From positions 61,271 to 125,270 of the forward strand of contig JAPPAP010000031.1 of assembly GCA_026705465.1 (NCBI GenBank): a stretch of DNA of 64,000 bases, in the 5' to 3' direction. A model generated the notes under the pieces. It did no database searches. It was not told where the DNA came from and saw only the letters and a program-made list of their open reading frames with translations. Within the stretch, counting starts at the first letter, position 1, and every line of letters begins with the position of its first letter. This document shows positions 34,518 to 44,260 of this stretch, piece by piece. The position numbers and the translations under genes were made by a program. This stretch comes from a bacterium (lineage in GTDB: Bacteria > Actinomycetota > Acidimicrobiia > Acidimicrobiales > Bin134).

Positions 34518-35353
34518 GATGGTTCCAGTCCAAACAGGCTGCGGGCGTTGCCTCCCGCTACCGCGGCTTTGTCTTGGTCTGACAGGTCCGACTCAAGCAA
34601 CTGCCCCAGAATGTGGCTGATGCGCTGGCCCAGAGGCCAAGAGTAGAGGTCGGTCCCATAGACGTAACGGTGAGCGCCATGCTGGCGCACATGATTGGCA
34701 ATGAAGTCGAAATTGTACGAAAGGCTGCAATCGAACACCAGATTGGGGTAGGTGGCGGCCAGGTGCCCGCAGTGTTTGGTGCCCTCGTGGGTGGAGTAGC
34801 CGTCGAGTACCAACATGGTGAGATGGGGGTGGCGGGAAGCCAATTGCCCGACCTTCCACAGCGACTCTTCCGCGGTCTCGTCCAAAGCGTGGATCACCGG
34901 CAGCAGGCCCAGCTCACCCATGGCTCCCACATACGTGGAGACCCAGTGGTTGTCGATGCTCACTCCCTGAAAGCGAGTGTGGAAGCTCATGCCCACCAGG
35001 TCTAGCTGGCCAGCGGCCCGCTCTAACTCGGCCAGGCTGACCTCGCCGTCACGGGGCTCCACGATGCCGATGGCCACCGGGAACCGGTCGGGGGTGGCAT
35101 CGCGGTAGGCGGCAATCTGGTCGTTCACCGCCTGAGTGTCGGCGTGGCCGTTGGGTCGCAGATAGCCGTGTCCAGGGATGACTGCGGCTTGGTCTATGCC
35201 TCCACCATCCATGATCTCAATTCGCTTGGACAGCTCCAGGGCGGCATAGGCCTCGGGGTCGGGGGCTTCTTCAGGGGGCAGGCCCAGCGCTCCTGACGCG
35301 TCGCCCACGTGATGGTGGACGTCGAAAACCGAGATGTCCGGTGGGCCGCCCAT
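34514..35353 (-). CDS. Amidohydrolase-2 family TIM-barrel hydrolase
   Basis: 279 residues. FDVHHHVGD near residue 10 supplies the two N-terminal metal His (13 and 15). A later LDGYSTHEG and YGTDLYSW segment carries further barrel residues including the catalytic Asp. The family includes ACMSD-type decarboxylases and lactonases. It lies two bases behind the enoyl-CoA hydratase and overlaps the adaptor start by four bases. The operon context suggests acyl or ring-cleavage metabolism; no substrate can be assigned. Confidence 0.78.
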   Translation of the reverse strand: MGGPPDISVFDVHHHVGDASGALGLPPEEAPDPEAYAALELSKRIEIMDGGGIDQAAVIPGHGYLRPNGHADTQAVNDQIAAYRDATPDRFPVAIGIVEPRDGEVSLAELERAAGQLDLVGMSFHTRFQGVSIDNHWVSTYVGAMGELGLLPVIHALDETAEESLWKVGQLASRHPHLTMLVLDGYSTHEGTKHCGHLAATYPNLVFDCSLSYNFDFIANHVRQHGAHRYVYGTDLYSWPLGQRISHILGQLLESDLSDQDKAAVAGGNARSLFGLEPS

Positions 35354-35355
35354 GG

Positions 35356-36156
35356 CTAACGCCGCTTGAATTCCGGCTTTCGCTTCTGGCTGAAGGCCAG
35401 CGGCCCCTCTTTGGCATCATCGCTCTGGAACACCTTCCAGCCGTATTCAAACTCGTGGGCCAGAGCTTCTTCTTCGGTCATGCCGTCGGTCTCGTGGAGG
35501 GTACGAAGAATGGCCTCCACCGCCAGCGGCCCGTTCTCGCAGATGGTTGCTGCGATCTCCTTGGCTTTGTCTAGGGCTTGGCCGTCGGGGACGACATGGC
35601 CGATGAGGCCAATGTCCTTAGCCTCAGCTGCGGTGATGTGCTTGCCGGTGAGCAGGATCTCCGCGGCGACGGTATAGGGGATCTGGCGGCGCAGGCGCAC
35701 CGCGGAGCCACCCATGGGGTAGAGCGACCAGCGGGCCTCCGATACTCCGAAGCGGGCACTCTCTCCGGCTACCCGGATGTCCATAGCCTGGAGAATCTCG
35801 GTACCCCCGGCTATGGCCACCCCCTCAACCGCGGCGATGATCGGCTTGGTGGGCCGGTAGCTGCGCAGCAATGCCTTCCAGTGGAGTTCGGGATCAGCCG
35901 CTTGTCGGGCAGCCACGTCGATCTCCGGGTCGGCGTTGCCGGCGTCGCCGCTCATGGCCTTGAGATCAGCGCCCGAGCTGAAATTGCCTCCCGCGCCAGT
36001 GACGATGATGCAGCGGATGTCGTCGTTGTTGTCCGCCTCCTCGTAGGCGTCCAACATCCGCACCATCATCGCCCCCGACAGAGCGTTGTAGCGCTCGGGT
36101 CGATTCATGGTGATGATGATGGACTGGCCTTCGCGTTCGACGATTGCATCAGGCAC
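35356..36156 (-). CDS. Enoyl-CoA hydratase/isomerase family protein
   Basis: 266 residues. Oxyanion-hole segments are [10 protein letters not shown] and [12 protein letters not shown]; the region with [15 protein letters not shown] carries the second catalytic acid position. The C-terminus ([21 protein letters not shown]) is typical of crotonases. GTG 36156 is chosen because AAGGAGA lies seven bases before it; the track-like longer reading with ATG 36186 has no such site. It should hydrate or isomerise an enoyl-CoA. Confidence 0.87.
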   Translation of the reverse strand: MPDAIVEREGQSIIITMNRPERYNALSGAMMVRMLDAYEEADNNDDIRCIIVTGAGGNFSSGADLKAMSGDAGNADPEIDVAARQAADPELHWKALLRSYRPTKPIIAAVEGVAIAGGTEILQAMDIRVAGESARFGVSEARWSLYPMGGSAVRLRRQIPYTVAAEILLTGKHITAAEAKDIGLIGHVVPDGQALDKAKEIAATICENGPLAVEAILRTLHETDGMTEEEALAHEFEYGWKVFQSDDAKEGPLAFSQKRKPEFKRR

Positions 36157-36242
36157 CGGCAGGTCTCCTTTGGTCAGGGCCGCCAATCTGGCAGCCCTCG
36201 AAAACTAGTGGGCCGGTGGGTTCTGGGGCGAAACGGCTGGGT

Positions 36243-39146
36243 CTACTGGAAGTCCTCAATGGGCGGGCAGGCGCAAAAGACGTTCTTGTCACCGTGGGCG
36301 CCGTCGATACGGCCGACGGGGCACCAATACTTGCGCTCGCGGATCTCCGGAAGGGCGTAGGCGGCCTGCTCCCGAGAGTAGGGACGGTCCCAGTGGTCGC
36401 TTGCGATCACCTCTGCGGTGTGGGGAGCGCGGCGCAGCGGGCTGTCCTCCATGGCGATCATCCCGTCGGCCACGTGGTCGATCTCGGCTCTGATGGCGGT
36501 CATGGCGGCCACGAAGCGGTCGAGCTCAGCCTTGGACTCCGACTCGGTGGGCTCGACCATCAGGGTGCCTGCGACCGGGAACGACACGGTGGGGGCGTGA
36601 AAGCCAAAGTCGATGAGCCGTTTGGCCACGTCCTCCACGGTGACGCCGGTCTGGGCGTGGAGGGGGCGGAGGTCGATTATGCACTCATGGGCCACGAGGC
36701 CGTTCTCGCCGGTGTAGAGCACCGGAAACAGGCCGTCGAGGTGTTTGGCCAGGTAGTTGGCGCTGAGCAGGGCCACTCCAGTGGCTTCTGTCAGTCCTTC
36801 GCCTCCCATGGCAGTTATGTAGGCCCAAGAGATGGGCAGGATCCCAGCCGATCCCCAGGGGGCGGCAGAAACGGCCCCCACTCCGGTGGTCGGGCCTGCT
36901 TCGGCCACCACCGGATGGTTAGGCAGGTAGGGGGCCAGATGCGGGCCCACTGCCACTGGCCCAACTCCCGGCCCGCCGCCGCCATGAGGGATGCAGAACG
37001 TCTTGTGGAGGTTCAGGTGGGACACGTCGGCACCGAATTGTCCGGGCTGAGCCACTCCCACCAGCGCGTTGAGGTTGGCCCCGTCCAGGTACACCTGCCC
37101 GCCGTGGGCGTGAATCAGATCGCATACCTCAGTCACAGTGGCCTCGTACACGCCGTGAGTAGATGGATACGTGATCATCAGGGCGCTGAGGCGGTCGTCG
37201 TGCTCCTCAACTTTGGCTTTGAGGTCTTCCAGGTCCACGTTGCCGTCGTCATCGCATTTGACCACCACCACTCGCATCCCGGCCATTACCGCGCTAGCTG
37301 CGTTGGTGCCGTGGGCAGACGCGGGGATCAAGCAGATGTCCCGCTGGGTTTCTCCCCGGGCCCCGTGATACCCCCGGATGGCCAAGAGCCCGGCCAGTTC
37401 GCCTTGGGAGCCGGCATTGGGCTGGAGCGACACTGCGGCGTAGCCGGTGATGGCTACCAGCATTTCCTCTAACTCGGCGATCATCGCCCGATAGCCCTCA
37501 GTCTGCTCAGGTGGGGCAAACGGATGCATGGCCGCGAATTCGGGCCAGCTCACCGGCTCCATTTGGGTGGTGGCGTTGAGCTTCATGGTGCACGATCCCA
37601 GCGGAATCATGGTGCGGTCCAAGGCCAGGTCCTTGGAGGCGAGGTGGCGCAGATAGCGCAGCATCTCAGTCTCGCTGTGGTAGCGGTGGAACGTGGGATG
37701 AGCGAGATAGTCGCTGGTTCGGACGCTGTCAGGAGCCAGGGCGTCAGGGGTATCGGAGTCAAGTTCATCGATGTCTTGAGGATCGGCAGCAATCCCAAAG
37801 GCCCGCCACAGGGCCAAGACGGTGTCACGAGTGGTGGTTTCGTCCAGCGAGAACCCCACTGTGTCGTCGTCCGCGGACCGCAGATTCAGCCCTTCAGCCA
37901 GTGCAGCAGCCATGACGTCAGAAGCACTTCCGGGCACTCGGACGGTGACGGTGTCGAAAAAGTGCTCAGTGGCCAGCTCGAAGCCGGCTTGACGCAGCCC
38001 CTCAGCCGCAATGGCTGTCAGTCGGTGGACCCGCCGAGCGATGCGGGCCAGACCGTCGGGACCGTGGTAAACGGCGTACATGGAGGCCATCACGGCCAGC
38101 AGCACTTGGGCGGTGCAGATATTGCTGGTGGCCTTCTCCCTGCGGATGTGCTGTTCTCGGGTTTGGAGGGTCAGCCGGTAGGCCACTGACCCGGTGTCGT
38201 CGATTGACACGCCGGCCAGTCGCCCAGGCAACGAACGCATGGCGGTATCCGGAACCGCGATAAACCCAGCGTGAGGACCGCCGAAACCCAAGGGCACTCC
38301 AAACCGCTGCGACGATCCCACCACTGCGTCGGCCCCTAACTCTCCGGGCGGGGTGAGCAGGCAAAGCGCCAGCAAATCGGTGGCCACCGCCACCAAGGCG
38401 TTCACGTTATGGGCCGCAGCGATGATTCCGCTCAGGTCGCCGATGCGTCCCGAACTGCCCGGGTACGACACCAGTACCCCGAAGGCCCCGTCGGCGATCT
38501 CCTCGATGTTGGCCTGCTCCAAGTCGGCGATGACGATCTCGATGCCCAGCGGCTCGGCCCTGGTGGCCACCACGTCGATGGTTTGGGGGTGGGTGTCGGC
38601 ATCGATGATGAACCGGTCGTCAGGAGCCTTGCGATTGAGCCGTCGCAACAGCGTCATGGCCTCGGCAGCCGCCGTTCCCTCATCCAACAGCGAAGCGTTG
38701 GCCATGCCCATGGCACACAGCTCGGTGACCATGGTCTGGAAGTTGACCAGCGCTTCAAGGCGGCCCTGAGAGATCTCGGGCTGATATGGGGTATAGGCGG
38801 TGTACCAGGCGGGATTCTCCAGCACGTTGCGGCGGATCACCGGCGGGGTGATGGTGTTGTAATAGCCCATGCCGATGAGCGAGGTGGCCACCGTATTGCG
38901 ATCGGCTAGCGCTCTCAGCGCCTCGGTGGTGCCCGCCTCGGTTAGCCCCGGCGGCAGCTCCAATCGGCTGTCGGAGCGGATGTTGGGCGGAACGGCGGCG
39001 TCCACTAGGGCCGACAGGCTGTCGTAGCCCAGTTCGGCCAGCATGGCGGTCCGATCCTCTAGCCCCGGACCGATATGGCGGGCTTGGAACTCGTCAGGGT
39101 CTTCTAGGGCCGCGAGGCTCTCAGCAGGGATGGAAGGCGAAGACAT
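36243..39146 (-). CDS. gcvP: Glycine dehydrogenase (decarboxylating), P-protein
   Basis: 967 residues, the full single-chain form with both homologous halves. The PLP-binding Lys715 is in [16 protein letters not shown]. The N-terminal half begins EFQARHIGP and has GMGYYNT; the C-terminal half has LGSCTMKLN and the characteristic RGYH stretch. It decarboxylates glycine and passes the aminomethyl group to lipoylated H-protein. No gcvT, gcvH or lpd lies nearby. It is 15 bases behind the gene at 39162-40259, so they may share a transcript. Confidence 0.95.
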   Translation of the reverse strand: MSSPSIPAESLAALEDPDEFQARHIGPGLEDRTAMLAELGYDSLSALVDAAVPPNIRSDSRLELPPGLTEAGTTEALRALADRNTVATSLIGMGYYNTITPPVIRRNVLENPAWYTAYTPYQPEISQGRLEALVNFQTMVTELCAMGMANASLLDEGTAAAEAMTLLRRLNRKAPDDRFIIDADTHPQTIDVVATRAEPLGIEIVIADLEQANIEEIADGAFGVLVSYPGSSGRIGDLSGIIAAAHNVNALVAVATDLLALCLLTPPGELGADAVVGSSQRFGVPLGFGGPHAGFIAVPDTAMRSLPGRLAGVSIDDTGSVAYRLTLQTREQHIRREKATSNICTAQVLLAVMASMYAVYHGPDGLARIARRVHRLTAIAAEGLRQAGFELATEHFFDTVTVRVPGSASDVMAAALAEGLNLRSADDDTVGFSLDETTTRDTVLALWRAFGIAADPQDIDELDSDTPDALAPDSVRTSDYLAHPTFHRYHSETEMLRYLRHLASKDLALDRTMIPLGSCTMKLNATTQMEPVSWPEFAAMHPFAPPEQTEGYRAMIAELEEMLVAITGYAAVSLQPNAGSQGELAGLLAIRGYHGARGETQRDICLIPASAHGTNAASAVMAGMRVVVVKCDDDGNVDLEDLKAKVEEHDDRLSALMITYPSTHGVYEATVTEVCDLIHAHGGQVYLDGANLNALVGVAQPGQFGADVSHLNLHKTFCIPHGGGGPGVGPVAVGPHLAPYLPNHPVVAEAGPTTGVGAVSAAPWGSAGILPISWAYITAMGGEGLTEATGVALLSANYLAKHLDGLFPVLYTGENGLVAHECIIDLRPLHAQTGVTVEDVAKRLIDFGFHAPTVSFPVAGTLMVEPTESESKAELDRFVAAMTAIRAEIDHVADGMIAMEDSPLRRAPHTAEVIASDHWDRPYSREQAAYALPEIRERKYWCPVGRIDGAHGDKNVFCACPPIEDFQ

Positions 39147-39161
39147 GGGCGATCGGATGGC

Positions 39162-40259
39162 TTAGGGCGCCACCGCCCCGGCGTCAGTCAGCCCATAGCG
39201 GTTGAAAGGTCCGAAGAAGCCGTGCTCATACAGGCCGTAGCCCACCTTGCCCTCGTAGCTGTAGCGGGCCACGTGATCCACTACGCCGTACTGGCCGATC
39301 GGCTTGACCTCTTTTTCTACGCTCAGCACTTTGCCCTGCACAACCAAATCGGGGCCCTGGTACATGCCGTGTCGCCAATCAGAGTCCATGCCGTAACCAG
39401 TGCCCACCGACACGAAGTTTACCAGGAGGGGCTGGCAGTCGATCTCGATGCCGGCCTCGGGGAACGTGATAGTGGAATGGGTGAGTACCCGGGTGCCCGA
39501 CTCGAAGGTGTGTTCGTGCTCTGGTCGGCCCAAGTCTTCGTCGGGTCGCCCGTCGGCCCACACTCTCTTGCCTTCCACTAGGCGCCGGCTTCCGTCGTCT
39601 TCTTCATTGTTCATGTAAAGCACGGCGTGGTCGTCGAACATCATTGGGAAGTAGTTCCACATGCCGGCCATGACGTTGACCCCTTGGCGGATGCCGTCGC
39701 CTTCGGACTCGCCTATCGGGCGGATGCCCCACGAACGGTCGCGGGCGCCGCCCCAGCGGTCGGGAGTCACCTGGAAATCCTCGCCACCTACTGAGAGAGT
39801 TCCCTCCCACCGGCCGAGTTGGGCGAAGCGCTGCGTGTTGAACACCACCCGTCCTTGGTTGCGGATGAACTGGTTGGGCTCTTCGATGGCCCGGATGGCG
39901 GCATCCCAGGTTACGTCCATGGCAATGGTGTGCTCGTTGGGTTCCACGATGAAGCGCACTTTCTGGAGGGGTTCGACGACCTCGATCCGCATGGGGCCGA
40001 CCGACATGTCCATGCGGTCGGTGAGCGGCCGGGAGCCTCGGATCACATGGTGCTCGTCGCCCCTGCGCACACAGCAGAAGGCGTCGTGGACCCCGAGGTT
40101 CGGGTACTGGCCCATACCGAAGATGGCGAACAGCTCGTCGCTGGAGCCGTGCATGCAGAAGTAGTTGCGGTCGTAGAAGTTGCGGTCGGAGGTGGCGACG
40201 TTGCGGATCCAATCGGGGGACTGGTGAACCGGGAACTCGTCCCAAGAGGAGATGGCCAT
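39162..40259 (-). CDS. Protein of unknown function, CrtC/AttH-like fold suspected
   Basis: 365 residues with no signal peptide. It is rich in aromatic beta-type segments, including HHVIRGSRPL, MRIEVVEPLQKVRF, RFAQLGRWEGTL and PDRWGGARDRSWGIRP. The last motif is common in large actinobacterial families of uncharacterised proteins with a tandem lipocalin-like barrel related to carotenoid hydratases. ATG 40259 follows AAAGGA. The divergent SDR and downstream gcvP give no firm clue. I would call it hypothetical, possibly binding or hydrating a hydrophobic ligand. Confidence 0.75.
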   Translation of the reverse strand: MAISSWDEFPVHQSPDWIRNVATSDRNFYDRNYFCMHGSSDELFAIFGMGQYPNLGVHDAFCCVRRGDEHHVIRGSRPLTDRMDMSVGPMRIEVVEPLQKVRFIVEPNEHTIAMDVTWDAAIRAIEEPNQFIRNQGRVVFNTQRFAQLGRWEGTLSVGGEDFQVTPDRWGGARDRSWGIRPIGESEGDGIRQGVNVMAGMWNYFPMMFDDHAVLYMNNEEDDGSRRLVEGKRVWADGRPDEDLGRPEHEHTFESGTRVLTHSTITFPEAGIEIDCQPLLVNFVSVGTGYGMDSDWRHGMYQGPDLVVQGKVLSVEKEVKPIGQYGVVDHVARYSYEGKVGYGLYEHGFFGPFNRYGLTDAGAVAP

Positions 40260-40335
40260 TGCTGTCCTTTCGGTAACCGTTGCGCGGTGGCCTACCTTAT
40301 GTCCTCGTAGCAACGGCAATAGAAAGCAGAAGTCC

Positions 40336-41097
40336 ATGAGCAACACGATGGAAGGAAGGGTGGCACTGGTGACCGGGGGCGCCAGTGGGATCGGCCAAGA
40401 AGCCGCAGTGCTGTTCGCCCGGAGGGGGGCAAGGGTGGCGGTGGCCGACCGCAACGCTGAAGGAGGAGCCGAAACAGTGGCCCGGATCGAGACCGAGGGA
40501 GGCCAAGGCCAGTTCTTCGCCACGGATGTGACCGACGAGGACCAAGTGGCTGCCCTGGTGGAATCCACGGTGTCAGCGTTCGGCCAGCTCGATTATGCGT
40601 TCAACAACGCAGGCATTACCCATCCCTCTCGGCTATTTCACGAGCTCACGCTGGAGCAGTGGGATGAGATGATCGCGGTGAACCTGACCTCGGTGTTTCT
40701 GTGCATGAAGCACGAGATCATCCAGATGCTGGCCCAGGGCGGCGGAGCGATAGTCAACACCGCGTCGGGAGCGGCCATTATTCCTGCGCCCGGCCAGCCC
40801 CATTACACCGCGGCTAAGCGAGGGGTGCTGGGCCTGACCACCTATGCAGCCGATGAGCTCAACAACAAGGGCATCCGGGTCAACGCAATCTGCCCGGGCA
40901 TGATCGACACCCCGATGGTGGCTTCATGGCGGGAGTCAAGCCCCGAAATGGCTGAAGCCGTTATCCAGATGATGCCGGGCGGGCGTTTGGGGCTGCCTGA
41001 AGAAGTGGCTGAAGCAGCGGTATGGCTGTGCAGCGACGAGGCCCGCTGGGTGTCGGGCGACACCATGCTGGTCGACGGCGGAATGCTCAACCGCTAG
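40336..41097 (+). CDS. Short-chain dehydrogenase/reductase
   Basis: 253 residues from ATG 40336. The motifs are TGGASGIG near residue 13, NNAGIT, the catalytic Ser in NTASGAA and YTAAK. The Asp after beta-2 (VADRNA) suggests NAD. The C-terminal DTMLVDGGM is the classical SDR end. It diverges from the unknown gene at 39162-40259 and is followed 18 bases on by an 82-bp palindromic repeat. The substrate is unknown. Confidence 0.87.
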   Translation: MSNTMEGRVALVTGGASGIGQEAAVLFARRGARVAVADRNAEGGAETVARIETEGGQGQFFATDVTDEDQVAALVESTVSAFGQLDYAFNNAGITHPSRLFHELTLEQWDEMIAVNLTSVFLCMKHEIIQMLAQGGGAIVNTASGAAIIPAPGQPHYTAAKRGVLGLTTYAADELNNKGIRVNAICPGMIDTPMVASWRESSPEMAEAVIQMMPGGRLGLPEEVAEAAVWLCSDEARWVSGDTMLVDGGMLNR

Positions 41098-41115
41098 CGG
41101 GCATTGGCGCGCGTC

Positions 41116-41197
41116 CGGGCGGCGGGTCCTGTCACCTGACGGCGGCCTGGCGTGCTTCGCGTGCGCCAGGTCCGCCTCCGGCGCCACCCACCGCCCT
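41116..41197. repeat. 82-bp palindromic repeat, copy 1
   Basis: Identical to 61541-61622 at 81 of 82 positions (A here, G there, at element position 19). An inner stem pairs GGCGGCCTGGCG with CGCCAGG-T-CCGCC around TGCTTCGCGTG. An outer stem pairs GGGCGGCGGGT with ACCCACCGCCC with one mismatch. It resembles REP or small MITE-like elements and could also act as a transcription terminator. Confidence 0.85.
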
Positions 41198-41242
41198 CGC
41201 GGGGTGCCGTTCTAGCGGTTGACCTCCTAAGCTCCCTCGTTG

Positions 41243-41695
41243 ATGACGAGGACTTCTGTGGCCGCGGTGGAGGGGCTGTTCACGCTCGACCCCGACGAGC
41301 CCCGTCTGATCGGAGGGCGGGCCCGTAGCCGGGGCTCCTATTTCTTTCCCAAGTCACTGGCTGGCTCTGATCCGGCGTGCCTGGGTGATGAGATCGACGA
41401 GGTGCTGCTCAGCCGCACTGGCCGACTGTGGTCATTCACCACTGGCGAGTACGCCCCGCCCGCGCCATATGTGATTCCTGGCGACGAGTTTGAGCCCTAC
41501 GTGGTGGCCGCGGTGCGGCTGGCTGAGGAGAATTTGGTGGTGCTGGGACAAGTGGTGTCCGGTATATCGGTGGATGATCTGTCAGTAGGCATGGAGATGG
41601 AGTTGGTGATCGACCTGCTCTATTCCGATGATGATCACGACTACCTGGTGTGGAAGTGGGCCCCGGCGGGATATCAGGAGAACGGAGACGGCTGA
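41243..41695 (+). CDS. DUF35 (OB-fold) protein lacking zinc-ribbon cysteines
   Basis: 150 residues. The layout is that of DUF35 partners of SCP-x thiolases: an N-terminal arm (LDPDEPRLIGGRARSRGSYFFP), a short linker, then an OB-fold from LLSRTGRLWSFTT to the C-terminus. Where relatives have CxxC...CxxC, only Cys46 remains, so no zinc ribbon can form. The stop overlaps the thiolase-like start (TGATG), which fixes the pairing. TAAGCT lies nine bases before ATG 41243; a TTG directly ahead is an alternative start. It probably forms a complex with the downstream protein. Confidence 0.72.
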   Translation: MTRTSVAAVEGLFTLDPDEPRLIGGRARSRGSYFFPKSLAGSDPACLGDEIDEVLLSRTGRLWSFTTGEYAPPAPYVIPGDEFEPYVVAAVRLAEENLVVLGQVVSGISVDDLSVGMEMELVIDLLYSDDDHDYLVWKWAPAGYQENGDG

Positions 41696-42882
41696 TGGAC
41701 GACATAGCCATTCTCGGTGTGGGCATGCACCCGTGGGGCAAGTGGGGCCGCAACTTCGTGGAGTACGGAGTCGCGGCAGCCCGCGATGCCCTTGCCGATG
41801 CCGAAGTGGGCTGGGATGAGATCCAGTTCGTATCTGGGGCCAACAGCGTGCGCTGCGGCTATCCCGGCTACGTATCGGCGTCTACATTCGCCAACGCTCT
41901 GGGATTCACCGGTTGCCAGCTGGCCAGCTCGTACGCAGCGTGCGCTTCGGGGGCTACCGCGTTGAGCATCGCCCGGGCCCAGATCCTGTCCGGGGTATGC
42001 GACGTGGCTCTGGTGGTGGGGGCCGAGTCTACTCCCAAGGGGTTTTTTGCTCCCAACGCGGGAGAACGCCACGAAGATCCAGACTGGCTCCGATTCCACC
42101 TGGTAGGGGCCACCAATCCCACCTACTTCGCCCTTTATGCCCGGCGGCGCATGGAGTTGTACGGCGACACGTCGGAAGACTTTGCCGCGGTCAAGGTGAA
42201 GAACTCCCGCCATGGGGTGTTCAATCCCAACGCCCGCTACACCAAGGAGTACGACGCCGACGACATCGCCAACTCCCCAATGGTGGCCGATCCGTTGCGC
42301 TTACTCGAGATCTGCGCCACCTCTGACGGCGGGGCCGCTCTGGTGGTGTCGAGCCTGGAGTGGGCCGCCAGCCGGGGGGTGGACAACCCGGTGCGGGTCT
42401 CGGGCATCTCCACGGTGAGCCCGACCTATCCCAACAGCGTGATCGAATTGCCCTATCTGGCGTCGGACTCGTGGGCTGCGGTGGGCGACGAGACCATGAC
42501 CTTCAAGGACAACATCGCGGCACGGGCCTACGAGGAGGCGTCTGTCTCGCCCGAGGACCTCGACTTCGCCGAGGTGTACGACCTGTCGTCGGCCTACGAG
42601 CTCGATTGGTACGAGCACATCGGACTGTGTGAGCGGGGCGACGCGGCCAAGCTGCTGCGGGCTGGCGACACTGCGCTAGGCGGCCGCATCCCGGTGAACC
42701 CGTCGGGCGGGCTGGGTGCCTTTGGAGAGGCCGTCCCGGCTCAGGCCATCGCCCAGGTATGCGAGATGGTGTGGCAGCTTCGGGGGGAAGCCGGCCGTCG
42801 CCAGGTGGAGGATGCCAAGGTGGGCCTGTCCATCAACCATGGCATGTTCGGCCACGGTTCCTCGGTGATCTGCACTCGTTGA
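41695..42882 (+). CDS. Thiolase-superfamily protein with altered active site (Ltp2-like)
   Basis: 395 residues of the SCP-x thiolase fold. Cys83 in YAACASGA is kept, but the usual HDAF is EVYDLSS (Tyr295) and the usual GHPxGATG becomes GEAVPAQA, so both catalytic His are gone. In the steroid side-chain aldolase Ltp2 the thiolase site is likewise remodelled around tyrosines, and Ltp2 also works with a DUF35 protein. Aldolase-type chemistry on a 3-hydroxyacyl-CoA is therefore plausible. The coupling to the DUF35 gene and the P450 54 bases downstream support a lipid or steroid side-chain role. Confidence 0.8.
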   Translation: MDDIAILGVGMHPWGKWGRNFVEYGVAAARDALADAEVGWDEIQFVSGANSVRCGYPGYVSASTFANALGFTGCQLASSYAACASGATALSIARAQILSGVCDVALVVGAESTPKGFFAPNAGERHEDPDWLRFHLVGATNPTYFALYARRRMELYGDTSEDFAAVKVKNSRHGVFNPNARYTKEYDADDIANSPMVADPLRLLEICATSDGGAALVVSSLEWAASRGVDNPVRVSGISTVSPTYPNSVIELPYLASDSWAAVGDETMTFKDNIAARAYEEASVSPEDLDFAEVYDLSSAYELDWYEHIGLCERGDAAKLLRAGDTALGGRIPVNPSGGLGAFGEAVPAQAIAQVCEMVWQLRGEAGRRQVEDAKVGLSINHGMFGHGSSVICTR

Positions 42883-42923
42883 TCGACTTGCCCAGTTCTC
42901 AGTACGGAGCAGGTCCCTCTAGC

Positions 42924-42929
42924 TAGAGT
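42924..42929 (+). promoter_or_regulatory. Putative -10 box of a leaderless transcript (P450)
   Basis: TAGAGT ends seven bases before ATG 42937, with no ribosome binding site between them. It suggests the P450 has its own promoter. Confidence 0.45.
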
Positions 42930-42936
42930 GCCCGCC

Positions 42937-44154
42937 ATGGCACCACCTGACCTGCTCAGCTCCGACGAAGACCGCTACGACGTGTACCGGGTGTACCGGG
43001 ACGATTACCCGTGCTTCCATGACGAGGCGTCCGACACGTGGTTCGTGAGCCGCTACGCCGATGTGGAACACGTATTCAAGAATCCGGCGTTCAGCACCGA
43101 CATGTATGAGTGGATGATCGAGCCGGCCCACGGACCGACGCTGCTGTCCAAGCACGGGGCCGAGCACTCCCGCTACCGCAACCTGGTGGCCCCCTTTTTC
43201 CGGGGTGCGCTACTGGAGGCCGACTTCATGCCCATGATCGAGGCCCAAGCCAAGTCCATGATCGACCAATGGATCGCCGACGGGAGCTGCGATTTAGTCG
43301 AGGGCCTGTCGAGGTACCTGCCCATCAAAGTGATCGTGGCCATGCTGGGCCTGCCCGACGAGGACCATCCCAAGTTCCAGGACTGGTACGAGTCGATCAA
43401 CCGATTCGTGTCCAACATCAACCAGGATCCGGACATCATCGCCGAGGGGGAGCAAACTCGGATGGAGTTCCAGGAGTACCTGATGCCGGTGATCGCCGAG
43501 CGCCGTCGCAACCCGGGCGACGACCTCCTCTCGAATCTGGTCACCGCTGAGATCGACGGCAGCGGCCTTTCTGACATCGAGGTCAAGTCGTTCACGAGCT
43601 TGCTGTTAACTGCTGGGGGAGAGACCACTGACAAGGCTATTGCCAGTCTGTTCAAGAACCTGCTGGAGCACCCCGACCAGCTTGAACAGGTGCAAAATGA
43701 CCGGTCCATGGTGACCATGGCGGTGGCCGAGACCCTGCGCTACAGCCCACCCGCCCACTGGATCCAGCGCCTGCCTCACGAGGAGGCCGAGTTGCCTTCG
43801 GGCACCGGCACAATTCCCGCTGGGGCCACGGTGACCGGCATCATCGGGGCGGCCAACCGGGATGAGCGCAAGTACACCCATACCGACCCTGAGCTGTTCG
43901 ACATCAACCGGAAAGACCTGCCCGCATCCAGCGCTTTTGCCGCCAACGCCGAGCACACCACCTTTTGCTTCGGACGGCACCACTGTGTGGGCTCGTATCT
44001 GGCCAAAGCCGAGATCGAGGCCGCGCTGAACATTGTGCTGGATTGCACTGAGAACCTCCGCTTAGCCGACGGCTTCGAGGCCAAGGAGGTCGGGGTCTTC
44101 TTGCGGGCCCCAGCCGAACTCCAGGTGGAATTCGATCCAGCGGACGGCAGTTAG
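42937..44154 (+). CDS. Cytochrome P450 (class I, soluble)
   Basis: 405 residues. The I-helix motif is TAGGETT, the K-helix ETLR and the heme-binding loop FCFGRHHCVG with Cys350 as thiolate ligand. It is a soluble bacterial P450 needing ferredoxin and reductase partners, none of which is encoded in the window. ATG 42937 is preferred over GTG 42928 because of the TAGAGT box. It is closely related to the P450 at 60284 across the length, less so to that at 55801. Context suggests hydroxylation of a lipid or steroid-like substrate. Confidence 0.92.
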   Translation: MAPPDLLSSDEDRYDVYRVYRDDYPCFHDEASDTWFVSRYADVEHVFKNPAFSTDMYEWMIEPAHGPTLLSKHGAEHSRYRNLVAPFFRGALLEADFMPMIEAQAKSMIDQWIADGSCDLVEGLSRYLPIKVIVAMLGLPDEDHPKFQDWYESINRFVSNINQDPDIIAEGEQTRMEFQEYLMPVIAERRRNPGDDLLSNLVTAEIDGSGLSDIEVKSFTSLLLTAGGETTDKAIASLFKNLLEHPDQLEQVQNDRSMVTMAVAETLRYSPPAHWIQRLPHEEAELPSGTGTIPAGATVTGIIGAANRDERKYTHTDPELFDINRKDLPASSAFAANAEHTTFCFGRHHCVGSYLAKAEIEAALNIVLDCTENLRLADGFEAKEVGVFLRAPAELQVEFDPADGS

Positions 44155-44180
44155 GCACCAAGGAATATGGTGCTGAATTT
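44155..44180 (+). terminator. Candidate terminator after the P450 gene
   Basis: GCACCA and TGGTGC form a 6-bp stem around AGGAATA just behind the stop codon, followed by TGAATTTT. The stem is short and the T tract weak. Confidence 0.4.
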
Positions 44181-44209
44181 TGGTGGGGATTAGGCGAGTT
44201 TCCTACTAT
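44180..44209 (+). promoter_or_regulatory. Putative sigma-70-type promoter of the sugar ABC operon
   Basis: TTGGTG (44180-44185), an 18-base spacer and TACTAT (44204-44209) precede the binding-protein gene by about 50 bases. No LacI-type AACGTT palindrome is present, so this operon is probably outside the 1-17 kb regulon. Confidence 0.4.
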
Positions 44210-44260
44210 TGGAGCCTCAAGCGTTGGACCGATAGTGAATCGTCCGGAGAGGGGACAACT

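Noticed and set aside
36157..36242. Glycine riboswitch near gcvP
   Set aside because: This gap is downstream of gcvP, and the real leader region before gcvP is only 15 bases behind another gene. No room or motif for a riboswitch.
36144..37472. 442-codon open frame antisense to gcvP
   Set aside because: It lies opposite strongly conserved P-protein sequence and shows no domain motif. High GC makes long antisense frames common here.
40271..40282. CGGTAACCGTTG as a seventh LacI operator
   Set aside because: It lacks the AACGTT core, its symmetry is centred differently and it lies 25 kb from the regulon.
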